64,000 nucleotides of DNA, from NCBI GenBank assembly GCA_963691815.1, contig OY829656.1, positions 12,628,412 through 12,692,411 of the forward strand. Direction: 5' to 3'. Under the pieces are notes generated by a model, which saw only the letters and a program-made list of their open reading frames with translations, did no database searches and was not told the DNA's origin. This document shows, piece by piece, positions 34,904-47,847 of the stretch. The number at the start of each line of letters is the position of its first letter. The stretch's first letter is position 1. This DNA is from Echiichthys vipera. Taxonomy: Eukaryota; Chordata; Actinopteri; Perciformes; Trachinidae. A program made the position numbers and the translations under genes.

Positions 34904-37900
34904 GACTGAAAAACAAAGACTACATTGTTCTCCTTATCTTCTTGTTTTAAAGCATATTTGTGACATGAGGGAAAAGTAAAAGTAAAAGGAAGAAAAACAG
35001 AGGCACATAGAACTTTGCTGTACTGGATATGTGATAAGCATTTCTTTTTTAGCTTACAGCAGAGCAACAATGTAAGCCTGATGACGACACAGCCTGCTTC
35101 ACTTTTTAAAAAAATACAGATAGAACAGGATAGAGTCGGAAAATATGTGACACAGTGTAGAGACACATCCGGATCTTTGTATCCTGATTTCTCTCTGAAG
35201 ATTAGACACTAGGATGGTCTGGAACAATGTTCAGAGCAAAAGGTTTCTTAAAAAACAAGTCACGTCTTCCCTTTGTATGTTGTAATGTAATCCACTGTGC
35301 TGTAGGAACAAACCCTTGGGCCCGGAAATGCCTCATTTCTCAGCCTTGTTCTCTCTCGTTAAGTGGCAGTGGATCATGCAAGTCTGACAGAAAGACAGCA
35401 CAAATACTACTAAACCCTGACCCAGAACCCTGGGGTCCAAAGAGCCTGAGAGGAGAAACGTTAAGACCAGTTTCGCTTGACAGTTGATGAGAAAGGTCAC
35501 GGGTCAGTCACCAACACTTTTGTGCATTAATGGTTTCGCAATCAAAGGCAAATGAATACCATATAATCCCGATGATGAGAGAGATGGTGTTTTCTGGTTG
35601 CCAAACAGACCCACAGGGAGGGAGGAGTATGATATTGGCAAGCCGGAGATTTGAGAGATTTAGTCGCAGACATGGGAAATTGAAGTCAACAATGCCACAA
35701 CATGTTCATTTACCCACTGACACAGATGAACCATAATGACATACCTCAGGATATGTAACAATATAGTGAGAAGTCATCCAAAACCACAAAACAATGCAAC
35801 AGCAGAGACACAGAGAGGAAGAGACGGAGAGAATTCGACAATGATTATGCTAATTGTCAAAATAGCCATGCAGCAGGGACTGAGGTCAATACGTTCTATT
35901 CTTCAGTTCAGTCCAGAGAGACAGGGAGAGAAATTCATAGCTCAGTTAAATAAAGCCACACTGAGAAAGAAAGCAGAGGAGAGAATGTGTCATGGCTGCC
36001 TTTATGGAAATAAATTAACACTGGAGAAAATGAGACAAAATCCTATAAACACTGCTGCTGGCAGGAGTAGAAAGACGCCTCGGGATTCCCAGTGACCAAC
36101 ACACCCCAGAACACACACTCACAGGCTTTGATACTCCAGCTATAAACCGCTGCATGTTGTCAATCTAAAATGCAGAGGAAATCCACTGGGGTGAGTAATT
36201 GCAGTGACACCATGAAACCTTCAAAACTTTTTCAAAGATGCTGTCAAGTCAAGAGGACGAACTGAAGGACTCAACACTCTACTGTATGTATGTCAGGAAC
36301 ATCTGCAGTGAGTTTGAACTGTACAGTGGCCTCCTCCTATACTACCGAGGCGCCTCAGGTTGACCCGGGCTGTACCTGACACGACGTGGCACAGAGCAAC
36401 CGTCTCTGCATCTGGTTTGCCTTAGCAGCCTTGGTAAAGCTACATCCAGCACACACTGATAAGCTGTGAGGCGAGCCCAGTGTGGCTGGATTTCTCTCTC
36501 TTTTGCCCAGCGAGCCCCAAGCTTCTCACTCCTCAATTCCCCCTCCCTCCCTCCCACCTCCTTCAACTCTCTAACCACCCCATGACATTTAAGGGTGCCT
36601 GGCATCCGTTTGAAGTGGGAGAGGGGGCATTAGCTCTGGTTTCCTGCCCAAATCCCACACAAGCCAATAAAATGCATGCAGGTCTGAAGCGAACCAAAGG
36701 AATTCCTGTCCACTAAACGTTAAACAAACAAGACTGGCATTGGTCTTATATTATACTGTACAGTATGAAGGATTGTTTCTTAATGCAGACACTATTGTAT
36801 CTTCCTGTTTTTATAATAATCCCTTTGTGCGTGTATGACTGTCTGCCTGCCCCAAGAGACTCTCAATTACAGTTAATGAGGTAGTTAGTCAGTTCATTAG
36901 AAGATAATCATTAATAATAAATGTAAATCAGCTCACAGAATCATGTAGCTCTGCCCTGTAAACCCTTATGCAGTTAATACACCTTCTAGCCTCTTATATT
37001 TCAGTAATCACTCAGCAGCAGTGAGAGCCAGGAGGGTCAGAGTCAAATCCCAGGGGCTTCTGATTTCATTTTGCTGAGGTGGAAATGGGACTTCTGCCTT
37101 TTACTCTGGCAAATCTCACACTAAGTAGCCGCACTAGGCACTTGAGAAAGTCCCCGGAGATATTTATGTGTTGACCCCTCTCCTAGCCAACAGCACTGTG
37201 TTATTTGACCTTTATCCCTGGTATGTTCTCATTGCATTCAGTGCCAGTCCAGACAACCTGAGGAAGTACTGCCACCTGCTGGCCATCTCACAAACCCCAC
37301 ACCATTGTCTTAAATCAATGCATGGATGAGAATGCCTCTTGGGGCTTATTATGAAGTGATTCTGATTGTATAATATTATTCAGACAGAGCAGGCAATGTA
37401 TAACAATTATCTTCCGTGTCTGGATGAATACCGAAGGTTGGAAAAAGTGCATGCTTCACACTGTAATCAGTGTTGTAATCCTGCAGTAGACTAGACTGGT
37501 TAATGTGCAAGACACACTACAGGTGCTGAGTCCAGAAACTGTAACTATGATTTCTGCCTAGCACTGTTAAACATTCTTTAAATAAATAAAATATATGAAT
37601 TTAGGAAAAGTACAACATCTCGCTCTTAGTCAAGATGGAACCAGATTAATCTGTTTATGTTTTTTTTTTGTATCTTAACGTCTGAGACGTTTTTTTGTGC
37701 CTAATATCATATGGAATGAAATCAAATACTTATGCTGATATTTATGAATGTTTTTATGAATGTCATTTGTGTTATCCTCATCATTAAGAAATGATCTATC
37801 GCTGTTTTTAAAAAAGTGAATACCTTTAATGAATTAAATCTTAAATGGAACACCTTTTAACAAGCATTCAGAAGTTTATTTTATGTGATGTGTTTCGTAC

Positions 37901-40423
37901 TAAAGAACAGTCAGCATTGTGCACTGAGAGTATTGTAATTAATGTAATTACATTAATTTCCCTCCAACTCTTTTTCATGTAGCAGGTTATTTATTGTGTC
38001 ATACAGTCAGATTAAGAATAAAGTAGGGAGAATGTGCATGATTGATAACTACACTTGGACGTTAATGTGGGTTTAACTACCCCAAATTAATGTGTATAGG
38101 CTGGATATGACATGGGGCTACTTTTCAAAAGTGGCTGAGAGACACTTTAACACTCTCTCTCTGCTCAATTATAAGGCTAATGAAAAGGCCCTTAGGATTA
38201 AGTCTAAGGTGTGCTTTGGATGAGATAAATATGTTGGTGAAATTGCTTTGCATAGCCTTGCCAGCAGGCAGCAATTGAGAAAGGTCAGCATAAGGTATTA
38301 GTCATTTTCCAATCCATTCGCTCTGAAATATAGAGAGCATAATGACCTGTGTCTCTGTCCAATAAAAGGTTTAATTAAAGCAAGATGAAAATGGTGATTA
38401 GAAAAATCATTGTGGAACACAAAAGAGTGGCTGGGAGATTTGACTCGTGTGGTAGAAGCATAGTGCATACTACTATACAAAGGAAGAGAGATTCATAACA
38501 AAAGGAAGAAATTAAATGAAAAGGAAAGGTGAACATTACATCAAAAGCTTTAAGCCTCTGATCACCCCTGGCTTTCCCTTTTTTTGGTAGCTGGTGTTGG
38601 GTTATTTGTATAATAAAAAGGAAAATCTTCCCACACTCTGAACAACAAGTACTTCATTTATAAACCTCCGGGCAATTTCTGGCAGTGGGAAATGTTCTGG
38701 CATTACTTCTGTGCTGTGAGGAGTAGGCTTGTCTAGGAAGGAGGAGGAGAAGCAGTGAAAGAGAAAGTCAACAAAGGAAAAATAAAGTCTAAATCATATT
38801 ATATGTTGGAGTAAACTCTGTAATCAGTATATTTCAGACTTTGGGTAAATGCATGAAAAGGTAGAGAAATTATGCAATTAACTTTTGACTTTTCTATGAC
38901 GTGCACAAGTACAGTAGAGCTATTTCATTTGATGCATGACATGTAAATCATTATGTATAGTAAACATCTTTAGAAATCCCTTCTAAACCACACGGCTCTC
39001 TCCCATGAACCACCTGCATCTACACTCTAGATGGCAGTAAAAGTCTCAGTATTCTCCCTGTCAAAGAAACACAGCTGAAAGTCTCAGTGAAAACCAACAC
39101 TTGCAGAAAAGGATGTTTCTCAAGCATCCGTGTCCTGAAAGACTGCCAAGCAAATCTTCAGCTCGGGCTGATTATTTGCTCCTCGATGGTTTGGAAAGTA
39201 GGCCAAGGCACCACTAATTCTGATTTGCAATAAAGGGTTTGACACAAGCGACAGACATCAAATGTTTCATATTGAAGAACACATGGATGACTGTCACATG
39301 CAGTGAGGGCTCCAACAGTACTTTATTTTAGAGACATTGCCATCTAATAGAGCAGCTAAGAGTACAGTAAGTGGTTAATTTCTCACAGAAGAAATCATTG
39401 TTGTGTTGAAGATCATTGTTGATTTCAATACAATGTATGAAACAATACATAAAAGCATAATTTGCTGCGTTGACATGAATATATAGCAGTCTGGGTTTTA
39501 TTATCAGGCTCTGGTTGTTTCAAACTTATAACACAACCCATTTTACCCCGCATCGCACACTGTGACACATCTTTTTTGTTTGACAATATGCAGTCAGGCT
39601 GACACAAAAACAAACACTTAAATAAACAATATGTAGAAGCAGGTTAGATGTTATATTATGCATACCTTTATGTATTACATCCATGCCCGTATACTACACA
39701 CTGAGGCACAAACACAAAAATAAAAGGGTTTACTGGAGTAGTTGATGGCGAGTGAACAGGCCAGAGGAGATGGAAGAAGCACACCAGGGGGAATGATGAG
39801 AGGAAATGATGCGCATGATGAGTGCTGAATGGTTGGCCAGTGGGACAGACCCTGTCAGACTGTCTGCTAAAGGGGTGGAAGACACAGAGAGAGATGACTG
39901 CAGAGAGAACAAGAAAGAGAGATAAAGCATGAGAGAGCAGGAGAGAAATGACGATCGATGTCAAAATACTTTTACCCTGTGACATCCAAGGTTTTCGCTG
40001 TCTTGTTCTTCATGACCACTGCACTGCTCTGTGATTGTCCCTGCCATGGAGCTATAGCCGACCGATGGATGAATATGAACTGTAAGGGTTGAGAGATAGA
40101 AAAGCGGGCCAGCAGCATGTTTTATTCAGCTCTTATTACATAAATTCTGTGTTGCAGTTCCGATTCCTCCTTTGCATGAGTATTTCTGTAGCCCAGAAAT
40201 GTCTAGGGTTCCCAGTGCTGTATTGAGTGTTGTTTGCTCCCCTTGTCTTCAAGCTTTTCATCTGCAGAGCGGGCCCTCACACTGAAACAATGATGACCCA
40301 GTTCTGAGTTTGTCTCTGTCTTACAGCCAGTTCTCTTCTGTCCTAATCATAGTCCCTCAGCTCCAAGAGCTGCCACGCTACCAAGACAGGGGAGAGAAAC
40401 AGAGGGAAGGCAAGGAGAGATAG

Positions 40424-40427
<4 letters not shown>

Positions 40428-40465
<38 letters not shown>

Positions 40466-40508
40466 GACAGAGACAGAGACAGAGACAGACAGAGATAGAG
40501 AGAGGCGG
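40428..40508. repeat. (GA)n/(GACA)n purine-rich repeat
   Basis: GA units followed by GACAGAGA units, within a longer purine-rich strand from 40385. Confidence 0.9.
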
Positions 40509-41382
40509 AAAGAAAGTCAACATAAGAGAGCGAAAAGAGACAGTGAGCTAGTCTCTGAGGAGGAAGACGAGAAAGGATAACAACACATATGGATGGATGG
40601 ATGGGTTGATCTTTTCACAGGTAGAAATAGAAAGAGAGAGAAAGACAGAGAAGGTTAAACCACAGCACCTTCGCTGATTCATTCCCTATAGAGAGCACAT
40701 CTAAAGGCAGGATTGATTCCATGACAGGTTGTAGAAAAAGGGAAATGGAGGATGCCCCATCCTCCTTCATCTGCAAAGATGTCTCTTGAGACACAGGAAA
40801 TCAGGTCATTCTGTTCATCATCAGGTGTGACTATACATTCGTGAGCAGGGTTGAGGAACCCTGTTGTGCTCATGTAATAAATGATATAGGACTATACTGT
40901 CCCAGCAGTATACCTGATCATTAAATAAGCATATCCAGCTTTGCACTCAGATTTGTATTTTCTGATGAGCTGTGAAAAGCAAAGTAAAAATGTTGGAGTG
41001 ACATAAAATATTTAAAGATTCAATAAACCAACACTGGATTAGGGCTTTTTCTCGGAAGCATTTTGTGTGAAAAAGTACATCTTTAGTGAGCTAATTTCAC
41101 AGTTTTTGGTCTCGATAATGGGTTACACAAACTGTAGTTGATCTTTGCTAATGTCGCTGGCACTTATATATCTCAAAGACGCCTGTGAGGAGCAGAACAA
41201 CGTGGAGCAACATAGGAACATTGTATTAATATGTTGTGATGGCATGGTGTTTGGCAAGTCAGAAGATGCAACACAAGATGCATACATGCACAACCAATTT
41301 CTAGTTTGTGTCAAATTTTTGGGCTGTTTGGACTGTGTTGTTTGGGTGTGTTAGGACTTGGCTATAGAGTTAAAGAAGGCAT

Positions 41383-41975
41383 TCACCAGTTTGGGAAATA
41401 TTTACTTTCTTGCCCAGAGCTAGATGATGAGATTGATACCACTCTCATATCTCTCTTAAATATTAAGATTAGGTTCCTATTCATCAAAAGAGTTAAAACA
41501 ATGGTGGTTGACCCACTAATAAAAGCACTTGTACTGTCTTTACAGAGCATGCCAATATCCGTGTATGTGGCGACATTCCCTCATTCCCACGCAAATGCAC
41601 TGCCTTAGACAGAAGCCTTTGGTCTGCCCAGCTGGAGCTCATCACTGTCGGTTATGCTGCGTTCACTTGTACTCGGAAATCAGAGAACTTCCAACTTGCG
41701 ACAAGTAGAAGTGCAACGAAAGGGAATGTTGAATTCTGAATTCAGATTCGCTCTTATGTGTCTGGGACATGAGGTCCCAGAGGCTCATCTGCAGTTACCT
41801 CTTACCGCCAAAGCAGCAGCAGCTAGAAACTGCTATCTCATGTCTTAAGGATTACAAACATTAAGTCAAGAGATAAAGTCAAGAGATGATTAGCTTTGCA
41901 TAAGCAGCATGAAACAGCCTGGCTCTGTCCAAGGTTAAATAAATCCAACTTCCAGCACCTCTTAGGATGGGTCCA
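41383..41975. mobile_element. Interspersed repeat interrupted by foreign DNA
   Basis: The left part (TTTGGGAAATATTTACTTTC, GATACCACTCTCAT) and the right part from about 41890 (TTAGCTTTGCATAAGC, CCTGGCTCTGTCCAAGG, CCAGCACCTCTTAGG) are consecutive pieces of one fish repeat as I recall it. About 390 bp between them does not belong and contains GCTGCGTTCACTTGTACTCG, the start of another common repeat. Confidence 0.4.
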
Positions 41976-42968
41976 CACTTAAGGGTCCTGCTCCTTAAGT
42001 CAACCAATGCAACGATAATACATTGTTTTAATTTTCCAACTGGTCCAGTTTGCTTTCACAAAGGCAAAACTCAGTCCAGAAATTATGAACAAAAGTCATA
42101 CAGTTGGCAGGTGAAAATTCATTAAATGCCTGTATGCAGGAAGTAAATGATTTAATATTGCAGGCATTTGAAGGAAGGGTTAGTCCATATGTTCAAAAGA
42201 CATCTTACTTCTGGTTTGTCCCCTGCCCTTGACATGTTGGTAGCAAACACACAAATAGGCTACTATTTCACTTGTCACCAAAACAAGAAAAAAAAAAGTA
42301 GAGTAGTGGCTCTGTAGTTGATTTGTGTATTTTTAGTTTTTTGATTTAGTTTTTTAATTTCTTAAAATGTACCTGAATTCACATATATGTTGGATCAGGC
42401 CCGGCGCATGTCTTCCCCATGCCCAGGACAAGATTTTTTTCAAGCTCTAGCTCTCTTAATTAATGTGATAAATTTCTGCTTGAATCTCAACAGTGCATTT
42501 ACATGGCAATTAATATCCTGTTTATGAGGCTTATCCTAGTTATGATCATATAACGTATATAATGAGAAATTAGAGCAACAGTCTTTTACATAGGTTAATA
42601 GTTTGATGGAAATTACACAAAAACAGGAAAAACGCGCCTCCATCCCAGGGATACAACGTGAGCTACTATATTGACAAGATTGAAGGGAAAGCGCAGTATA
42701 AACACATCATTAATCCACCTAGTCTCCCTTCACCAGCACGCACACACAGATATTAACTGTATGTGAGGTTAAAACAATAACTTATCATTGCATACTTTTG
42801 GTACAGTTTTGTACTTTGGACACAGCAACGTCCAATTATTCCTTTAAAATCAAAATTAGGTTAAGGTTCCAGTAGAGTTTAATGTAGGTAAGACATGTTG
42901 CATGTGCGTGGTGATGGTTAAAGATTGAGAATGGATGTCATCAATTAAAGGTCAGCATAATAAGATAT

Positions 42969-43094
<126 letters not shown>

Positions 43095-46000
43095 TGCACC
43101 GTACAGTAAATGCATGCTGGGAAATCATGCATACATCATTTGAAGGACCCCAGGAGATTATTTCTACGCTAACCAAGAAAAAAAGCATTCTGTGACTGCA
43201 GCTTCATGTTGATGTCACTCAGGTCTACAGTCAGTGATGCAGATGGACAGAAGAGTAAACACTGGACAAATTGTGCATCCAGCATGAAAACGTCTCCCTC
43301 TATAAGAAACCCTTGTCACTGGGGTTAGTGCCAGCTGGGGACTGTGGGGATGGATTTGACCTTGTCGGACTCCCCATATCTGGCACAGTATCAAGTTAAA
43401 GGATGATATTAGATGATAAAAAAAACTGTGATTATTGAAGAAAAAGATTGGAAAAATGTAAGCAACTCCATTTGAGGATGCAAGATGTCCTTGCTTCTAT
43501 TGACATTAAATGTGACTGTAACAGACAGGATGGTTAAAGTGTATGAACCATTCACTGTCACACTGTATCCTGTGTGTGTGGGGGAGGGGAGGTGCGAATG
43601 AGATAGAGTCAGCGGTCAAGGGTGCCAAAGCTGGAGAGGCACAGAGTTGGCTTTGTGCTGCCAACAAGCTGGTTCTGGGGGAGGGGGATTCATGGCCTGG
43701 CAGTGTGTGCCTATCAGAGTACAGGGACCACATCTCAATGGCTCCTAAGCTGTCTGTATTATGCCAAGACATGTATCCTTGAGGGAGCGTGGCTCGGAGT
43801 TTAAAGTCACACAAGGACGGAGATTTAGCTTGGCCAACGTGAAGATACTAGCTACATGTCCTGGATGACATACAGTGCTGCATCTGCATACATTTGTTTA
43901 TATTAGTTGATTATGCTTCGCCTGACAAATCAATACTAAATGATACGTTTTATAGTGATGCAAATAAAGGAGAAATGTACTACAATATATGATTTATAGC
44001 AATAAACATAGAATTGACAGTTTTTAGATGCATGGTTTAATAGGGTCATAAATACAGACATCTGTGCTATGTTTGTGTTAGCATTTTCTGGGAGTTTAAC
44101 TGCATGTGTTTCGATTTCCACTGTGTGATATATATCATTGACATGAAGAGATGGATTACACCCTCAGCTCATTTCCTCTTCCTTCCCAACCTTTACACAA
44201 GGTGACCTTGCGTGTAACATAATTTACAACTGAATGACATGTTTGCTGTTCATGGGGCTGCCAAGACGCATCAACAGTGCTAGTGAAGTGACACATTGCT
44301 TAGCCGGTCTGTAGAACTATATGGTACAATTCAATGAGGGGGAAATTGTCTTTGCTCTCATATGCCTTCCATCTGCTTTGCTTACACTGATCCTTTCTTT
44401 CTACAATGCGAGTGAAACACTTATGGGATGTATTGGGGGGAAATAAACAAAGCACAGATGTCATTTTGTGTAATCAACAGCCTCCAACTTATCTTTTGTA
44501 AAGCTGAACTGCTTTCAGAACATAATAACAGAATGTGGATGCAGTATTGAAACAGAATGAAAAGTTCCCTGGCTTTTGATTACCCCCACAATACCTTAAG
44601 TACAAGTGTAAGATGCAACTGCTAAGCCCTAACTGGACCTCCTTGACTTATTTTGCGGTCTAAATCAATGACCGTATTGGACGCACCTCGTCATCCTGTC
44701 CCCATTCTCCACCAACCAGTGGCTGATGATGTGATCTATTGATTTGCATGTCCACCCATATCACCACGCCTTGGCTTTGCTGTCAAGTTCATTTAGAAGA
44801 AGCCTGTTTAATGGCCATTTGATGCCAAGCTTTTGGCAGTAGCCAGAGCAGAGGTGCAGAAGGAAGGAGAAGACCCTCAGGGTAGAAATCACAATGCAAA
44901 CAACAACAAAAAAGCATTATGTTGTGTAGAAATAATCTATCACTGGGTTTAAAGTCAACAATACACTGGCTGCAGTGGAGTAAGAAGCTACACACAAGAA
45001 CTATATTCACGGTATAAACCTGCAGTTATTCATGCATAGGGAATACATCGCTTGGTGCATCAAATGAGCTTGTACACTATATTTCCCAATTAGTAATTTC
45101 AGCATGGATACACTCTTCTGCTTCATATAAACAGCCAACAGCCTCGCCTGAACTTGGACACACACATAAACAGAGATACACGCATAAATGGATACACAGA
45201 GGCACATACACATAGAGTAAGAAACACTGGTTTATGAGTTGCTTAAGAGACAGGATGGCCTTTGCAAAAAACATGAGGTTAAAGGTTTCTCGCCCATTAC
45301 AGAGTAAGGGTCAGTGTTATGTCCCTGATTCAGTGGTTTATAGAAATATTTCAGGCTGAAAACTAATGCCACATGAGACCATGTGAGAGATAACGAGCTG
45401 ACCTTTTCATGTACAGGATGTAAATGACAAATTGATGTTAATGCCTTGACTCAAACCCCTTTTACTCTTTCTCCAAACAGCCAGGGTTTTCGGTTTCACT
45501 TCTCTTTACAAGAATAAACTACAGCCCAGGCTCAACAACTCAGTCTGTGAAAGTTTCACACAAATCACTTGCTGTTGGTAGTTGATGGGTTTGTTTTCCA
45601 TGGGTTTCAAGAATCCGTTTTGAATTTTAGAGGCTGTTCCAGTCGGACAACGACACTTCATCATGACACGAAAGAAATCAGTGGCCTTTATTAATGGGGA
45701 GGGAGAGGAGCATAAAGAGAAGCAGATTAAAAAGGATAGACAGACATGGTCTAGGGATAAAATGAAGGACAAAGGCTACATCACTGTTATCAAGACAAAG
45801 ATTCCAAAACCACCTTGTGTCAATATCCTATCTTTAGAAAAATACACCACTACACTAAAGCAAAGGTATGCTCTCTGCAATCCTGAAGTGTGCCGAGAGA
45901 AGAAAGTCACAATATACACTTGAGCTGGTAGAGGCCAATTCTAACAGCCATGCTGGGACAGATAGTGCAGGAGGTATTGTGGGATAGACCGATTATGGGC

Positions 46001-47577
46001 GAAGAGGAAAGGCGGGGGTCTCCATTACGCTCTGTGTGAAATTCATAGTCTTTATTTTTGTAATGTCATTAGCTCATCTGGTGTCCCACTTCTGAAGATT
46101 TGCATCATCCTCCATAAACCCCTGTTTATTTATTTATTTGCATGGAAAATTTAGGTCATGCATTCACACAGACCATACATTTTTAATAGTTTTGCAGCTT
46201 TAATTCAAATGTCTGAAAGCCGCCCTGTGAGCCAATCTGCCGCAGACGCTGAGTATGAATTAAACACAAACAACACACACAATGCACAGCAGTGCAGGGT
46301 GTCTTTTCAAAAGCCTGAGGTATTTAGAAATCCCCCTGCTAATATGTCTATGGCATGATTAAAAAACATCCTCTTCTCAAAGTGTGTGCTTTGATACTCA
46401 AGGTGAAGAGAGGACAGAAACCTCCGCTTTTAACTGATGATTAACAAACCAAGGATTCTTACTCCATGATGGACTTAGTTGCTCTTAGTGTGTCACTTAG
46501 GATGACAACATCAGGCAAAACCTTCTACAGAAATGCAATATGCAGCTATATCCTAAAAACCTGGCAATAACCCAGCATTCACCTGGATGAAAAGACACGG
46601 GTACATATCTAACAAGCTCAAATTTGATACACAACAACATTTCTAGGAGGCATAAAGGAGCCCAGGGGCTTAAACTGGCCTTTTCTCTCAAACAGCATGC
46701 TCTATCATTTCTATTCTTCTATCTATGACTGCAAAAAACTGAGAAAGGGCACTTTGTCTGCTTCTTAGGAACGAGGCATCATCACTGTGATTGTCAAATA
46801 TGGATGCTGAGTCAAATAAAAAGAAAATATATAAAGGCAGTGAGAGTACATCTTACTTTAAGTTATCTTTAAATGTGACTCAAAATTTTATGTCATAATT
46901 AAAATCCTGAAAGTCAAGGCAACTCCCTCAGGCAAAGATTCTACTTATATTGTCTCAACACACAAACAGATGCACAAACCAATTTCACGTGGTCAATCGG
47001 GCATTAATAACAGCTAAAGTGCATACCACTAGAGGAACGTTGCTGTGGTACTTTAGAGGAAAGAAAAGAACAAGAGTGATATTTTGGTTCCACTGGTTCA
47101 TTTTACATCCATTTAAATCTGATTAGACTATCTGAACCCCTCTGTTTGAGAATAAGTCATTATTGTCTTCACTTTTAAACAAAGTTCCTTTATGGAGGCA
47201 GCTAAGCAATAACTGTCTGCTGAGTGATATAAAACCAAAGTGAGAGGAAGATGTTAAGAACTATTTGATTTTTCATTTATTAAATTTCTCAGCTCAGTGG
47301 TTTGCCAAATGACACTGCATTTCAATTACCACCACTTTCCCCTAATGGTTAAAACCCATTGCTTTAAATGACACATTTCTGTTTGTTGATTTTGATCTCA
47401 GAAAACTCGTATTACATCTGTTTCAAGCCTGTTTACTTCATTGTCTATTCTAGAAAAATATTTATTGTATCTAACTGCAAATAAAGGAATGGAAATGCTG
47501 TGATGCATTGAAGCATTCAAGTCAAATGTGACATATAGTTGCAGCATGATAATAATATAAATAATGAGAGATCAAAC

Positions 47578-47847
47578 ATGGAGAGGGGAAACGCTGGGAA
47601 GAAAAGACACTTTTCTGACACAGAGATCGGCATCCTGACATCCGACATGGAGCAAAATAAAGATGTGCTTTTTGTCAGTCTTAAGAGTGGAATAAAAGGG
47701 GCCCATAAAAACGCTGTATTGAAAAGAATAACAGAGGCAGTCAACCCGAAGCAGCGCTCCACTGTGACCTGTGTGTGCGCACTGCTTAACCTGCGCTCCT
47801 GCTCTGTAAGTAACAAAGTAACAAAAAAAGTTGAGTTTAAAGAATGA
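47578..47847 (+). pseudogene. Myb/SANT-like DNA-binding fragment of Harbinger-type origin
   Basis: An 89-codon frame from an ATG in good context (AAACATGG). Its first half (KKRHFSDTEIGILTSDMEQ, NKDVLFVSLKSGIKGAHKNA, ITEAVN) follows the pattern of Myb/SANT-like domains found in PIF/Harbinger transposons and in NAIF1/MSANTD-type proteins: a basic start, F(S/T)-E-L-L, ..N..VLFG..SG, then AVN. After AVN the usual R..E(V/L)...W.D helix is not recognisable, so the frame is shifted or decayed, or continues through a GTAAGT donor at 47811. No transposase frame is nearby. Most likely a dead fragment; a small spliced gene is possible. Confidence 0.5.

Noticed and set aside
39668..39985. 105-codon hydrophobic frame on the - strand
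   Set aside because: Reads as a membrane segment only because of a CT-rich strand; no start context or family.
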